Part shown: in pieces, positions 24,790 through 32,957 of the stretch
How positions within the stretch are numbered: the first letter of the stretch is position 1
How the letters are laid out: every line of letters starts with the position of its first letter
Source: Pseudorhodoplanes sp049324435
Lineage (GTDB): Bacteria > Pseudomonadota > Alphaproteobacteria > Rhizobiales > Xanthobacteraceae
Direction: 5' to 3'
Length of the DNA stretch: 64,000 nt
NCBI GenBank assembly: GCA_049324435.1
Contig: JBMOOQ010000001.1
Coordinates: 51,097 to 115,096, forward strand
Notes under the pieces: generated by a model
The model's input: the letters and a program-made list of their open reading frames with translations, nothing else
What the model was told of the DNA's origin: nothing
Databases searched by the model: none
Translations under genes and position numbers: made by a program

Positions 24790-25767
24790 TCAAATCGTGA
24801 CAACCACGCTGCCGCGCTTGCGGCCGGTTTCGACCCGTGCATGCGCCTCGGCAATACGCGCGAACGGGAACACCTGGTCGATGACCGGCCGATAGTCGCC
24901 GGCCTCGGCCAGCGAACTGAGAAACGCCAGATGGTCGCGGCTTTCCCGGGCCGGCCCGGCGAACACGCGTTTGCCGTCGCGCTTTCGCCCGATCGCCGAG
25001 AGCATGTCTGGCAATCCCGCTGCGAGCAACAACAGGCGCCCCCCGGGATTCAGCAGGGCTTCGTGGCTGCCAAATGCCGCCTCGCCCACCGCATCGAAGA
25101 TGACGTCATATGTTTGTCCGGCACGCCGGTAATCCTGCTGCGTGTAATCGATCGCACGATCCGCGCCGAGCGAATGGACCAGCTCGACATTGGCGGTGCT
25201 GCACACGCCGGTGATGCGCGCGCCGAAATTCTTCGCAAGCTGCACCGCGGCGGAGCCAAGCGCACCCGCGGCGCCGATCACCAGCAGATGTTCGCCGGCC
25301 TTCAGCTTCGCGCGGTCGCGCAGAAAGTCCAGTGCTGTGGCGCCGCCAAAGCAGAGCGCCGCCGCTTCCTCGAACGAAAGGCAATCGGGCTTGCGGACGA
25401 TCCGGTCCGTCTCCCGCATCGTCCGGTACTCGGCGTGGCAGCCATTGGGAAATGATGGATATCCGATCACGGCCTCGCCCGGACGGAAGCCGGTCACATC
25501 CTTGCCGACCGCCTCGATCTCGCCGGCAAGCTCGCAGCCCAGAATCGGATTCCGCGGCCGCGCAAATCCGAACATCGCGCGCGTCATCAAGCCGAAGCCC
25601 CTGGGTACAGTCTGGCTGCGCACCCGCCAGTCGCCCGACGACACGGTGGTTGCACGAATCCGGATCAGCACCTCGCCGGGCTTTGGCTCGGGCCGCGCGA
25701 CCTCTGCGATGCGAACGACGTTGGGTGCGCCATAAGCCCGGCAGACCGCCGCGCGCATGGTCGCCAT
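24790..25767 (-). CDS. MDR family zinc-binding-type alcohol dehydrogenase / quinone reductase
   Basis: This 325-residue protein has the medium-chain dehydrogenase layout: a GroES-like domain (about residues 1-120; GCELAGEIEAVGKDVTGFRPGE) and a Rossmann domain (about 140-270; LLVIGAAGALGSAAVQLAKN). It resembles NADPH:quinone reductase-like members without clear structural zinc Cys. It would use NAD(P)H. It lies between coxG and an SDR gene in one run on the minus strand. Confidence 0.82.
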   Translation of the reverse strand: MATMRAAVCRAYGAPNVVRIAEVARPEPKPGEVLIRIRATTVSSGDWRVRSQTVPRGFGLMTRAMFGFARPRNPILGCELAGEIEAVGKDVTGFRPGEAVIGYPSFPNGCHAEYRTMRETDRIVRKPDCLSFEEAAALCFGGATALDFLRDRAKLKAGEHLLVIGAAGALGSAAVQLAKNFGARITGVCSTANVELVHSLGADRAIDYTQQDYRRAGQTYDVIFDAVGEAAFGSHEALLNPGGRLLLLAAGLPDMLSAIGRKRDGKRVFAGPARESRDHLAFLSSLAEAGDYRPVIDQVFPFARIAEAHARVETGRKRGSVVVTI

Positions 25768-25794
25768 ACTCGGCGCTCCCGTGTGGAAATGGAC

Positions 25795-26244
25795 TCAGCC
25801 CGCCTTCACCGCTTCGGCAAAGCGCGCGAAGAAATCGTCGGCCATTTTCTTTGCCGCGCCATTGATCAGGCGCTGGCCGAGCTGGGCGAGCTTGCCGCCG
25901 ATCTGCGCCTCGACGTCGTATTTCAGCATCGTGCCGCCCTCATGGTCGGTAAGCTGGACGGTGGCGCCGCCCTTGGCAAAGCCGGCAATGCCTCCGTCAC
26001 CCTGGCCGGAAATCTTGTAACCGTTCGGCGGATCGATATCGGTCAGCTGCACCTTGCCTTTGAACTTCGCCTTGACCGGGCCGATCTTGTTGACCGCGAC
26101 CGCCTCGAACTCGTTCTCGCCGACGACATTGAGTTCCTCGCAACCCGGAATGCAGGCCTTCAGCACCTCGGGATCGTTGAGCTTTGCCCATACGACCTCC
26201 CGCTTTGCCTCAAGCGGAATTTCTCCGGTCATCGTCATCGCCAT
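25795..26244 (-). CDS. coxG: CoxG-like SRPBCC family protein
   Basis: This 149-residue protein is a CoxG/SRPBCC domain: MTGEIPLEAKREVVWAKLND (about residues 5-24), LKACIPGCEEL (about 29-39), KAKFKGKVQLTD and a hydrophobic helix near the end (KLAQLGQRLINGAAKKMADDFF). In Oligotropha CoxG anchors CO dehydrogenase to the membrane. It is separated from coxSLM by three genes, but this is the only coxG-like gene here, so it probably serves the same enzyme. Confidence 0.85.
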   Translation of the reverse strand: MAMTMTGEIPLEAKREVVWAKLNDPEVLKACIPGCEELNVVGENEFEAVAVNKIGPVKAKFKGKVQLTDIDPPNGYKISGQGDGGIAGFAKGGATVQLTDHEGGTMLKYDVEAQIGGKLAQLGQRLINGAAKKMADDFFARFAEAVKAG

Positions 26245-26275
26245 CGGCGGTCACTCCATTCGAGAAGCATGCAAA

Positions 26276-26923
26276 TCAGGCTGCGGCCACGTAGTCGTCG
26301 ACCGGACGCACGACCTGTCCATCGACAATCGGCAGGCAGTCCGGTGGAAAATCCTGGCGGATCCGCCCGCCAGCCTCGCCCACCTTATCAAGAAAGCGCG
26401 GCAGATGCGCCATCGCCCCGGTCGGAAGGTCGTGGATCACCATGAGCGTCCAGGGTTGCGCGCGGCAATGCGCCAGCGCGGTTTCGACCCAGCCGTCGGG
26501 ATCGGCCCAGTCGCGCGGGATCGAATTCCACAGCACGCAGGTGTAGCCGCCGCGCTTCAGATAGTCGAGCACCGGACTGGACATCAGCCGGCGGTCGAGA
26601 TTGCCGCCGCCGCCGAACGGACGGAAATACCGGTGCGGATGGATCAAGCCGGCCATGGCTTGTTGCGTGCGGCCGATCTCGCGCTCGGCCACGTCCGGCC
26701 CCTCGGCTTGCCCGAGCGGGACCGAATGCGTCCAGGAATGATTGCCGATCCAGTGGCCCTCGGCATGGGCACGTTCCGCGACCTTACGGTGTTCGGGTTG
26801 AACCAGCTTCTGCCCGATCACGAAAAACGTGGTCTTGATGTTCCGGCGCGACAATTCGTCAAGCACGGCGGGAGTCACGGACGGCTCGGGGCCGTTGTCG
26901 AACGAGAGGGTCAGGTCGAACAT
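26276..26923 (-). CDS. polysaccharide deacetylase family protein
   Basis: This 215-residue protein has a NodB-like fold. The metal-binding and catalytic Asp region is altered to LTLSFDNGPEP (residues about 4-14; the usual TFDDGP reads SFDNGP). The HSWTH segment (HxxxH) is present at about 80. The variant DNG is also seen in relatives. A start at 26986 would add 21 residues. It could remove N-acetyl groups from a polysaccharide or act on other amides. No signal peptide is seen, which is unusual for a cell-wall enzyme. Confidence 0.75.
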   Translation of the reverse strand: MFDLTLSFDNGPEPSVTPAVLDELSRRNIKTTFFVIGQKLVQPEHRKVAERAHAEGHWIGNHSWTHSVPLGQAEGPDVAEREIGRTQQAMAGLIHPHRYFRPFGGGGNLDRRLMSSPVLDYLKRGGYTCVLWNSIPRDWADPDGWVETALAHCRAQPWTLMVIHDLPTGAMAHLPRFLDKVGEAGGRIRQDFPPDCLPIVDGQVVRPVDDYVAAA

Positions 26924-27048
26924 GGCGGCGGTATCGCCGATTTCGATGCGGCGAAGCAAGCCCGGCGTCCCTGCGGCGCGGTCCATGAACGGCTTGGCGG
27001 ACCTGCGCTCTCCGCATAGTGTGCGGCCCCGACCAACAGGCGAACGTG

Positions 27049-28413
27049 ATGTCGACTCCGCTCCTTCCCTCCACGCTGATGGGGCCGCTGTTTTCCAGCG
27101 CCGCCATGCGCGAAATCCTGTCCGACACGGCGCGGCTCAATCGCATGCTGCGGACCGAAGCGGCGCTCGCGGCGGCTGAAGCGTCCGTGGGCGTGATTCC
27201 AAAAGGCGCGGCCAAGCCGATCGCCGAGGCCTGCCACGCCAAATTCTACGATACCGGCGCACTGGGCCTTGCCGCGGTCGCCGCAGGCAATCTCGCGATC
27301 CCGCTGGTCAAGGCGCTGACCGCCGAGGTCGCAAAGAAGGATCCCGAGGCCTCGCGCTACGTGCATTGGGGCGCCACCAGCCAGGACATCATCGATACGG
27401 CGCTGGTGCTCGAACTGCGCGCGGTGATCGACGATCTCGTCACCGAGCTTGATCGTGCGATTCCGGCTTTCACCACGCTTGCAGAGAAGCATCGGCATAC
27501 GCCGACCGTCGGCCGCACCTGGCTGCAGCAGGCGCTGCCGATGCCGTTCGGACTGAAAGTGGCCGGCTATGCAGCAGCGCTGACGCGCGCGCGGACACGG
27601 CTCAAGCGCGCCCGCAGCGAGGCACTGGTGCTGCAATTCGGCGGCGCGACCGGAACGCTTGCCGCCCTTGGCGACAAGGGGCTCGACGTTGCAATCGCTT
27701 TCGCGAAAGAGCTCGACCTGCCGCTGCCGGACGGGCCGTGGCACACGCATCGCGACCGCCTCGGCGAAGTGGCAAGCGCGCTCGCACTTCTGGCCGGCAG
27801 CTGCGGCAAGATCGCGCGCGATGTCGCGCTGCTGATGCAGACCGAGGTCGGAGAGGCCTTCGAGCCGGCAGGCGAAGGCCGCGGCGGATCGTCCACGATG
27901 CCGCACAAGCGCAATCCGGTGGCGGCCGCGGCGGGGCTTGCCTGCGCAACCATCGCGCCGCAGCTCTGCGCCACCATCCTCGCCGCGCAGGTCCAGGAGC
28001 ATGAGCGCGCAGCCGGCGCCTGGGCTGCGGAATGGCCGGTCTTCCCCGCGCTCGCGCTCGTCACCTCCGGCGCGCTCGCCGCCGTGGTCGATATCGCCGA
28101 GGGCCTCGACGTCGATGTCGAGCGCATGCGCTCAAATCTCGACATTACCGGCGGGCAGATCATGGCCGAAGCGGTGGCGTTCCGGCTTGCGCAATCCATC
28201 GGCAAGGCGGACGCCCACAAGCTTGTGGAGGACGCGAGCAAGCGCGCCCATGCGGAGAAGACGTCTCTGAAGGACGCGCTCGCGGCCGATCCGAAGGTCA
28301 CGGCGGTCGTGCCCGCAAACGAGCTGACCAAACTGTTCGACCCGATGAGCTACCAGGGCGTCGCGCAGCAATTCATCGACCGGCTGATCGCAACCGCGAA
28401 GGCGGCACGGTAA
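27049..28413 (+). CDS. pcaB: 3-carboxy-cis,cis-muconate cycloisomerase
   Basis: This 454-residue enzyme belongs to the fumarase/aspartase superfamily, with the signature GGSSTMPHKRNPVAAA (about residues 283-298) and GATSQDIIDTA (about 107-117). The pattern fits PcaB, which lactonises 3-carboxy-cis,cis-muconate to 4-carboxymuconolactone in the protocatechuate branch of the beta-ketoadipate pathway. It is followed by pcaD and pcaC on the same strand, which supports the call over purB; the purB of this genome is at 48432. The ATG at 27049 was chosen as the start of the conserved region. Confidence 0.9.
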   Translation: MSTPLLPSTLMGPLFSSAAMREILSDTARLNRMLRTEAALAAAEASVGVIPKGAAKPIAEACHAKFYDTGALGLAAVAAGNLAIPLVKALTAEVAKKDPEASRYVHWGATSQDIIDTALVLELRAVIDDLVTELDRAIPAFTTLAEKHRHTPTVGRTWLQQALPMPFGLKVAGYAAALTRARTRLKRARSEALVLQFGGATGTLAALGDKGLDVAIAFAKELDLPLPDGPWHTHRDRLGEVASALALLAGSCGKIARDVALLMQTEVGEAFEPAGEGRGGSSTMPHKRNPVAAAAGLACATIAPQLCATILAAQVQEHERAAGAWAAEWPVFPALALVTSGALAAVVDIAEGLDVDVERMRSNLDITGGQIMAEAVAFRLAQSIGKADAHKLVEDASKRAHAEKTSLKDALAADPKVTAVVPANELTKLFDPMSYQGVAQQFIDRLIATAKAAR

Positions 28414-28481
28414 ATGCGCGGCGGCCCGTCTCAGCTCCGTTCGCCCCGCGGAAGCGGCCATCCTGCGCCAAGGATTCCGGA

Positions 28482-28501
28482 TTCCCGCACTCGCGGGAAT
28501 G
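28482..28501. repeat. small hairpin repeat between pcaB and pcaD
   Basis: ATTCCCGC (28482-28489) pairs perfectly with GCGGGAAT (28494-28501) around a 4-base loop. The same hairpin, with flanking CTGGATTCCCGC-type sequence and GAATGA-CGGAGT after it, occurs inside the liv operon at 35327-35346. A related one is at 56908-56929. It is a dispersed REP-like palindrome. Confidence 0.6.
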
Positions 28502-28551
28502 AGCGGAGTTTGTGGCGCGTCACTCATTAAGAAAACTGGAGGAAATTCCGA

Positions 28552-29337
28552 ATGCCCACGATCACTGCGAACGGCTGTCCCATCGACGTTGAAGTATCGG
28601 GGCCGGACAACGCGCCGGTACTGATGCTGTCGTCGTCGCTCGGCACCACGAAACATATGTGGGACCCGCAGATGCCGGCCTTCACCAAGGACTACCGGGT
28701 CGTGCGCTATGACCGCCGCGGCCATGGCAAGTCCGGTGTGCCGAAAGGCCCCTACAACATGGAGATGCTGGCTCGCGATGCGCTTGCGATCATCGACGAA
28801 CTCAAGCTCGACAAGGTGAACTGGCTCGGCCTGTCGATGGGCGGCATGGAAGGCATGTGGCTCGGCGCCAATGCCGGACATCGCTTCAACAAGCTGATCC
28901 TGTCCAACACATCGTCCTACTATGCCGATAAGACCATGTGGCACACGCGCATGGACGCGATCACCAAGGCCGGCTCGGTCGCGGCGATCGCCGACATGGT
29001 GATCAATGCGTGGCTGACCAAGGATTTCCAGACCGCGCATCCCGACGTGACAGCACGCATGAAGGAGATGATGATCGCCACCCCGGTTGAGGGCTATCTC
29101 GGCTGCGCCGCCGCGGTGCGCGACATGGATCACCGCGAGATTTTGAAGGACATCAAGGTGCCGACGCTGATCATCGCCGGCGCCAAAGACCCAGCCACCA
29201 ATGTGGCGGCGGCCGAATTCATCCGAGACCGCATTCGCGGATCGAAGCTTGCCATCGTCGAGGCCGCGCATATCGCCAATGTCGAGGCACCGGACGTCTA
29301 CACCAAAACCGTGCTCGACTTCCTCGGTTCGAAATAG
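28552..29337 (+). CDS. pcaD: 3-oxoadipate enol-lactonase
   Basis: This 261-residue alpha/beta hydrolase has the nucleophile elbow GLSMGG (Ser 95) and a C-terminal His in AAHIANVEAP (about 242). PcaD hydrolyses 3-oxoadipate enol-lactone to 3-oxoadipate. The gene lies 138 bases after pcaB, the gap being partly repeat, and 11 bases before pcaC, which fixes its role in the protocatechuate branch. A GGAGG site precedes the ATG. Confidence 0.9.
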   Translation: MPTITANGCPIDVEVSGPDNAPVLMLSSSLGTTKHMWDPQMPAFTKDYRVVRYDRRGHGKSGVPKGPYNMEMLARDALAIIDELKLDKVNWLGLSMGGMEGMWLGANAGHRFNKLILSNTSSYYADKTMWHTRMDAITKAGSVAAIADMVINAWLTKDFQTAHPDVTARMKEMMIATPVEGYLGCAAAVRDMDHREILKDIKVPTLIIAGAKDPATNVAAAEFIRDRIRGSKLAIVEAAHIANVEAPDVYTKTVLDFLGSK

Positions 29338-29348
29338 AGCCAGCTGCC

Positions 29349-29735
29349 ATGGACGAACAGGACCGTTACGACAAGGGCATGGCCCGCCGCCGCCAGGTGC
29401 TGGGCAATGCCTGGGTCGACAAGGCCAATGCCGGCAAGACTCCGTTCAATGCCGAATTCCAGGATTTCATCACCCGCTATGCCTGGGGCGAGATCTGGAC
29501 GCGGCCGCATTACGACGAGCGCACCCGCCGCGTGCTGGTGATCGGCACCATGCTCGCGCTCGACAAATGGGCGGAGTTCCGCATGCATGTCCGCGCGGCC
29601 CTGGTCGAGGGCGGCTTCACGCCCGACGACATCAAGGAAATCATCATGCAGCAGGCGATCTATTGCGGGGTGCCGGCCGCCAACCACGCCTTCAAGGAAG
29701 CCGGCGAGATCATCGCGGAGCTCGGCAAACGCTGA
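29349..29735 (+). CDS. pcaC: 4-carboxymuconolactone decarboxylase
   Basis: This 128-residue protein is a single carboxymuconolactone-decarboxylase domain, with FITRYAWGEIWTRPHYDERTR (about residues 40-60), ALDKWAEFRMHVRAAL and EIIMQQAIYCGVPAANHAF. PcaC decarboxylates 4-carboxymuconolactone to the enol-lactone used by PcaD. The gene directly follows pcaD. The pcaH/G dioxygenase genes are not in the window. Confidence 0.92.
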   Translation: MDEQDRYDKGMARRRQVLGNAWVDKANAGKTPFNAEFQDFITRYAWGEIWTRPHYDERTRRVLVIGTMLALDKWAEFRMHVRAALVEGGFTPDDIKEIIMQQAIYCGVPAANHAFKEAGEIIAELGKR

Positions 29736-29750
29736 AGGCGGCTCCGCGCC

Positions 29751-30419
29751 TCAGCGCAGCCGAAGCGTCAGCGGCGTGTCGAGCCGACGCAACGCTGGAA
29801 CAGGCGCAACCGTCATGCCGCCCGCACAACGCAGCGCGTCCCAGCGCGTTGCAGGTGCGCCGCGAACCGCGGGAATGACGACCGTGCGGTCGGCGTGCTT
29901 TTTGCGCGCGCCGATCCGCGCCCAGAGCCGCTCCACGACACCGGGCCGGACGGTTTCGGCTTTGGCATCGGGAAGCCGCTCGATCATGGAGAGCGTTGCG
30001 GCGAGGCCGACCAGCCACAGCGGCAGGCGCTCCTGAACGAGGATCTCCGTCGCCCCCTTCAGGATTAACGGCGTCGCCGCAACCAGTGTCACGATCACGA
30101 CCAGAATCAGGCCGGCATCGAGCAGGTCATGCGACACCGTCCCGCCGCGCAAGGCGCCGACGCGGCTCGCCAGATGCATCGCGAAGACAACGGAGATTGT
30201 GAGATAGAGTCCGGCCATGAAACCCGCGAGGCTGAAAAGTCCCTCGCCGGTGACGGCGAACGGCCGCCCCAGCCCATAGACAAGCCTGGCAAAGGCACCC
30301 TCATCCAGACCATAGACCGGCGAGGACATCACCCTGACCGCCTCGGCGCCGAACACCAGCGCGAAGTCGAGCGCGATGATCGCGATCAGTAATGGAATTG
30401 CCTTGGGAAGCCACCGCAT
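29751..30419 (-). CDS. membrane protein of unknown function
   Basis: This 222-residue protein has about four predicted membrane helices (around residues 5-25, 50-75, 95-120 and 130-150) and a basic, cytoplasm-like C-terminal tail of about 70 residues. The ATG at 30419 follows a good GGGAGAGG site, so it is preferred over an upstream in-frame codon at 30443. I do not recognise a family. It is convergent with pcaC, with 15 bases between the stops. Confidence 0.6.
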   Translation of the reverse strand: MRWLPKAIPLLIAIIALDFALVFGAEAVRVMSSPVYGLDEGAFARLVYGLGRPFAVTGEGLFSLAGFMAGLYLTISVVFAMHLASRVGALRGGTVSHDLLDAGLILVVIVTLVAATPLILKGATEILVQERLPLWLVGLAATLSMIERLPDAKAETVRPGVVERLWARIGARKKHADRTVVIPAVRGAPATRWDALRCAGGMTVAPVPALRRLDTPLTLRLR

Positions 30420-30536
30420 CGTCGAACCTCTCCCGCCCGGCAACGTCCGGACGTGCCGTCTTTCATGCGGAGTCTGCGCGTTAAAGTTAGCGCTTCAATG
30501 CAAACCGTTTGTTTAGGTTAAGATGCGCCGATCGGA

Positions 30537-31421
30537 TTACCGCAACTGCGCGGCGCGGAAATCCTGCGGGCTCATGCCCGTCTGCTTGCGGAAAAAGCGC
30601 GCGAAATGCGAGGGGTCGGCGAAGCCGAGGTCGAATGCAATTTCGTTGATCGGCCGGCCGGTGAAAACAAGCTCCCGCTTTGCCTCGGTCAGCACCCGCT
30701 GCCGGATCAGATGGCCCGCGGTCACACCCGCGGCGCGCTTGACGTGATCGTTAAGCCGGTCTGCCGTCATCGAGAGTGACGATGCGTAGAACCCGATCTG
30801 GCGTTCCTTCCGGAAGTTGTCCTCGACCAGCCGCTGCAGCGAATCGACGGTCGAATCCACCGGCGCCAGAGTCACCGAGCCCGAGCGGGCGCGGCTCGCC
30901 AACTGACGGCCGACCTCGATGGCGATCAGCGCAAGAAGGGCGCGCATGGCGAAGCGGTAGCCGTCGCGCGCCAGCAACATTTCCTGATTCAAGTCGTCGC
31001 ATAACCGGACAAGTCGCGCCTCCCCCGCCGCATTCAGCGGCACGATCGGCTCCGCCGCGAGCGCCTTAAGCTTCGCGATGGCGTCGGCCGAACGCTGGCC
31101 CAGCATCGAGGCGACGTCCTCGCTGAAGCTCATCACGAAACCATCGGTTGCGTTGGCATGAAAGCGAAAGCCATGCGCAACGCCCGGCGCGACGATGATC
31201 GCGCAGGGCGCGGCAAACGGCTTGATCGAGGCCTCGAACCGCATCTCGCCGCCGCCGCGCTCCACGACCAAAATCTGAAACAGGTTGCGGTGACGGTGCG
31301 CGCGGATCAGCCAGTCGTGCAGGACCGATCGCGCGGCAATGGTCTCGACATGAATGAAATCGAACGCCTGATCGTCAGGCGGATCGCCGTAAAGATGGAA
31401 CAGCGGAAGCGCGGCGCTCAT
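30537..31421 (-). CDS. PobR-like AraC family transcriptional regulator
   Basis: This 294-residue regulator has a cupin-type N-terminal sensor (about residues 30-130; AHRHRNLFQILVVERGGGEMRF) and a C-terminal AraC HTH domain (about 195-290; FYASSLSMTADRLNDHVKRA and INEIAFDLGFADPSHFARFF). It looks most like the AraC-type PobR group that responds to 4-hydroxybenzoate. Its nearness to pcaBDC suggests control of aromatic degradation genes, but no pobA is in the window and the target is unknown. Confidence 0.8.
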   Translation of the reverse strand: MSAALPLFHLYGDPPDDQAFDFIHVETIAARSVLHDWLIRAHRHRNLFQILVVERGGGEMRFEASIKPFAAPCAIIVAPGVAHGFRFHANATDGFVMSFSEDVASMLGQRSADAIAKLKALAAEPIVPLNAAGEARLVRLCDDLNQEMLLARDGYRFAMRALLALIAIEVGRQLASRARSGSVTLAPVDSTVDSLQRLVEDNFRKERQIGFYASSLSMTADRLNDHVKRAAGVTAGHLIRQRVLTEAKRELVFTGRPINEIAFDLGFADPSHFARFFRKQTGMSPQDFRAAQLR

Positions 31422-31548
31422 GCCGCAAGGTTAGACTCATTCGATCGAGCGGGCCAAGCGTCTTGCGATCACAAGCAGACGGAAAGTCCCGCCATCCGGC
31501 GGGACCTCCCGTGCAACAGATGATGGTCTTCCGTGGCGCAGCGCGGAT

Positions 31549-31719
31549 TTACCGGCTTTGCTGCTGGCCGGGTTTGTGCTGGCCGCCCTGCTGGCCGCCA
31601 TGCTGACCACCCTGGCCCGGGTTCTGGGTCTGCTGGCCAGGCTTGTGCTGCCCGCCATGCTGCCCACCCTGATTCGGGTTGTTCTGCTGCTGCTGGCCCT
31701 GATTGCGTTCGTTGCTCAT
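31549..31719 (-). CDS. 56-residue Gln/Gly-rich low-complexity protein
   Basis: A minus-strand frame from ATG 31719 to TAA at 31549 encodes a 56-residue protein made almost wholly of Q, G, N, H, P and K. A unit of the form NPxQGGQHGGQ(x)HKPGQQ occurs twice (about residues 14-30 and 33-53). An AGGAG ribosome-binding site lies 8 bases before the ATG. It is very hydrophilic, has no membrane segment, and seems intrinsically disordered. I do not recognise a family. Function could be stress protection or a cell-surface or condensate role, but that is speculation. Confidence 0.7.
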   Translation of the reverse strand: MSNERNQGQQQQNNPNQGGQHGGQHKPGQQTQNPGQGGQHGGQQGGQHKPGQQQSR

Positions 31720-32038
31720 TTAAGCGGCTCCTGGTTGACCCCTGCCCTGACCACCCAACGCCGCCCCAGACGCCAGCGTTCCTGAGTTCCCGACACGAAG
31801 GTTTGAGCCCGGCACGCCCACAAAATATGCGGTTCCGCCACAATGCCATGGCAGCCGCGCCGGGTTATCCGTCCGACCACGCTCATCCCGGTTCACCGGG
31901 CTCATCGCGCGCCGTGCGCGCAGGTCGCGTTGCCGGGCAGCCGCCCCACTGCTAAGAAAATACATTAGTCATTCGGGTGCGGAATTTGCATCCGATCGGC
32001 GGGCCGGTGCGACACTCCGGGGGGAAGGGCGCGTCGAA
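31720..32038. other. 319-bp intergenic region before the liv operon
   Basis: This gap holds the promoter of the Q/G-rich gene (minus strand) and, on the plus strand, the liv operon promoter and its GGGGGGAAGG ribosome-binding region (32019-32028). No further gene is convincing. I could not pick out a confident -35/-10 pair. Confidence 0.4.
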
Positions 32039-32956
32039 ATGGAAGTCTTCGTCCAGCAGCTCATCAACGGGATCACGCTCGGCTCGATCTACGGCCTGAT
32101 CGCGATCGGTTACACGATGGTTTTCGGTATTATCGGCATGGTGAACTTCGCTCATGGCGATGTTTTCATGGTGTCGACCTTCGTCGCACTGATCACTGTC
32201 CTGGTGATGTCCACCGTGCTCGGCATTTCGTCGATCTTTCTCACGCTGCTGATCGTGCTGATCGTCGGCATGCTGATCACCTCGCTGCTCAGCTGGGCGA
32301 TCGAGCGCGTGGCCTACCGCCCCTTGCGCGGATCGTTCCGTCTCGCGCCGCTGATTTCGGCAATCGGCATGTCGATCTTCCTGATGAATTTCGTGCAGGT
32401 GGCGCAGGGCCCGCGCAACAAGTCGATCCCACCGATGGTGACCGACGTGTTCGTGCTGATGGATCGCGGCAACTACACGGTCACCCTGTCCTACCGGCAA
32501 TTGATCATCTGGGGCGTGACCGCGCTCCTGCTCGCTGCGTTCTGGTATCTCGTCGCCAAGACCCCGCTCGGCCGCGCCCAGCGCGCCACCGAGCAGGACC
32601 CGAAGATGGCGGCCCTGCTCGGCGTCAATGTCGATCGCACGATTTCGCTCACCTTTGTGATCGGCGCGGCGCTCGCCGCGGTCGCCGGCACCATGTACCT
32701 GATGTATTATGGCGTGGTGAGTTTCGCCGACGGCTTCGTGCCCGGCATCAAGGCGTTTACCGCCGCGGTCCTTGGCGGCATCGGCTCGCTGCCGGGTGCC
32801 GTGATCGGCGGCCTCCTGATCGGACTGATCGAAACCTTCTGGTCGGCCTATTTCTCGATCGACTACAAGGACGTCGCGGCCTTCTCCATCCTCGCCATCG
32901 TCTTGATCTTCCTGCCGCAAGGCCTGCTCGGCCGGCCCGAGGTCGAGAAGGTCTGA
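32039..32956 (+). CDS. livH: branched-chain amino-acid ABC transporter permease LivH
   Basis: This 305-residue inner-membrane permease has about eight helices and the LivH family N terminus (FVQQLINGITLGSIYGLIAIGYTMVFGIIGMVNFAHGD split over residues 4-41). The conserved AVLGGIGSLPGAVIGGLLIGL segment lies near residue 245. It forms the permease pair with LivM, which starts 1 base after its stop. The operon order is livH-livM-livG-livF-(DUF6867-like)-livK. Confidence 0.93.
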   Translation: MEVFVQQLINGITLGSIYGLIAIGYTMVFGIIGMVNFAHGDVFMVSTFVALITVLVMSTVLGISSIFLTLLIVLIVGMLITSLLSWAIERVAYRPLRGSFRLAPLISAIGMSIFLMNFVQVAQGPRNKSIPPMVTDVFVLMDRGNYTVTLSYRQLIIWGVTALLLAAFWYLVAKTPLGRAQRATEQDPKMAALLGVNVDRTISLTFVIGAALAAVAGTMYLMYYGVVSFADGFVPGIKAFTAAVLGGIGSLPGAVIGGLLIGLIETFWSAYFSIDYKDVAAFSILAIVLIFLPQGLLGRPEVEKV

Positions 32957-32957
32957 T

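Noticed and set aside
27049..28413. Calling the pcaB gene a second adenylosuccinate lyase
   Set aside because: Both share the SSxMPHKRNP signature, but the pcaD-pcaC neighbours and the separate purB at 48432 support pcaB.
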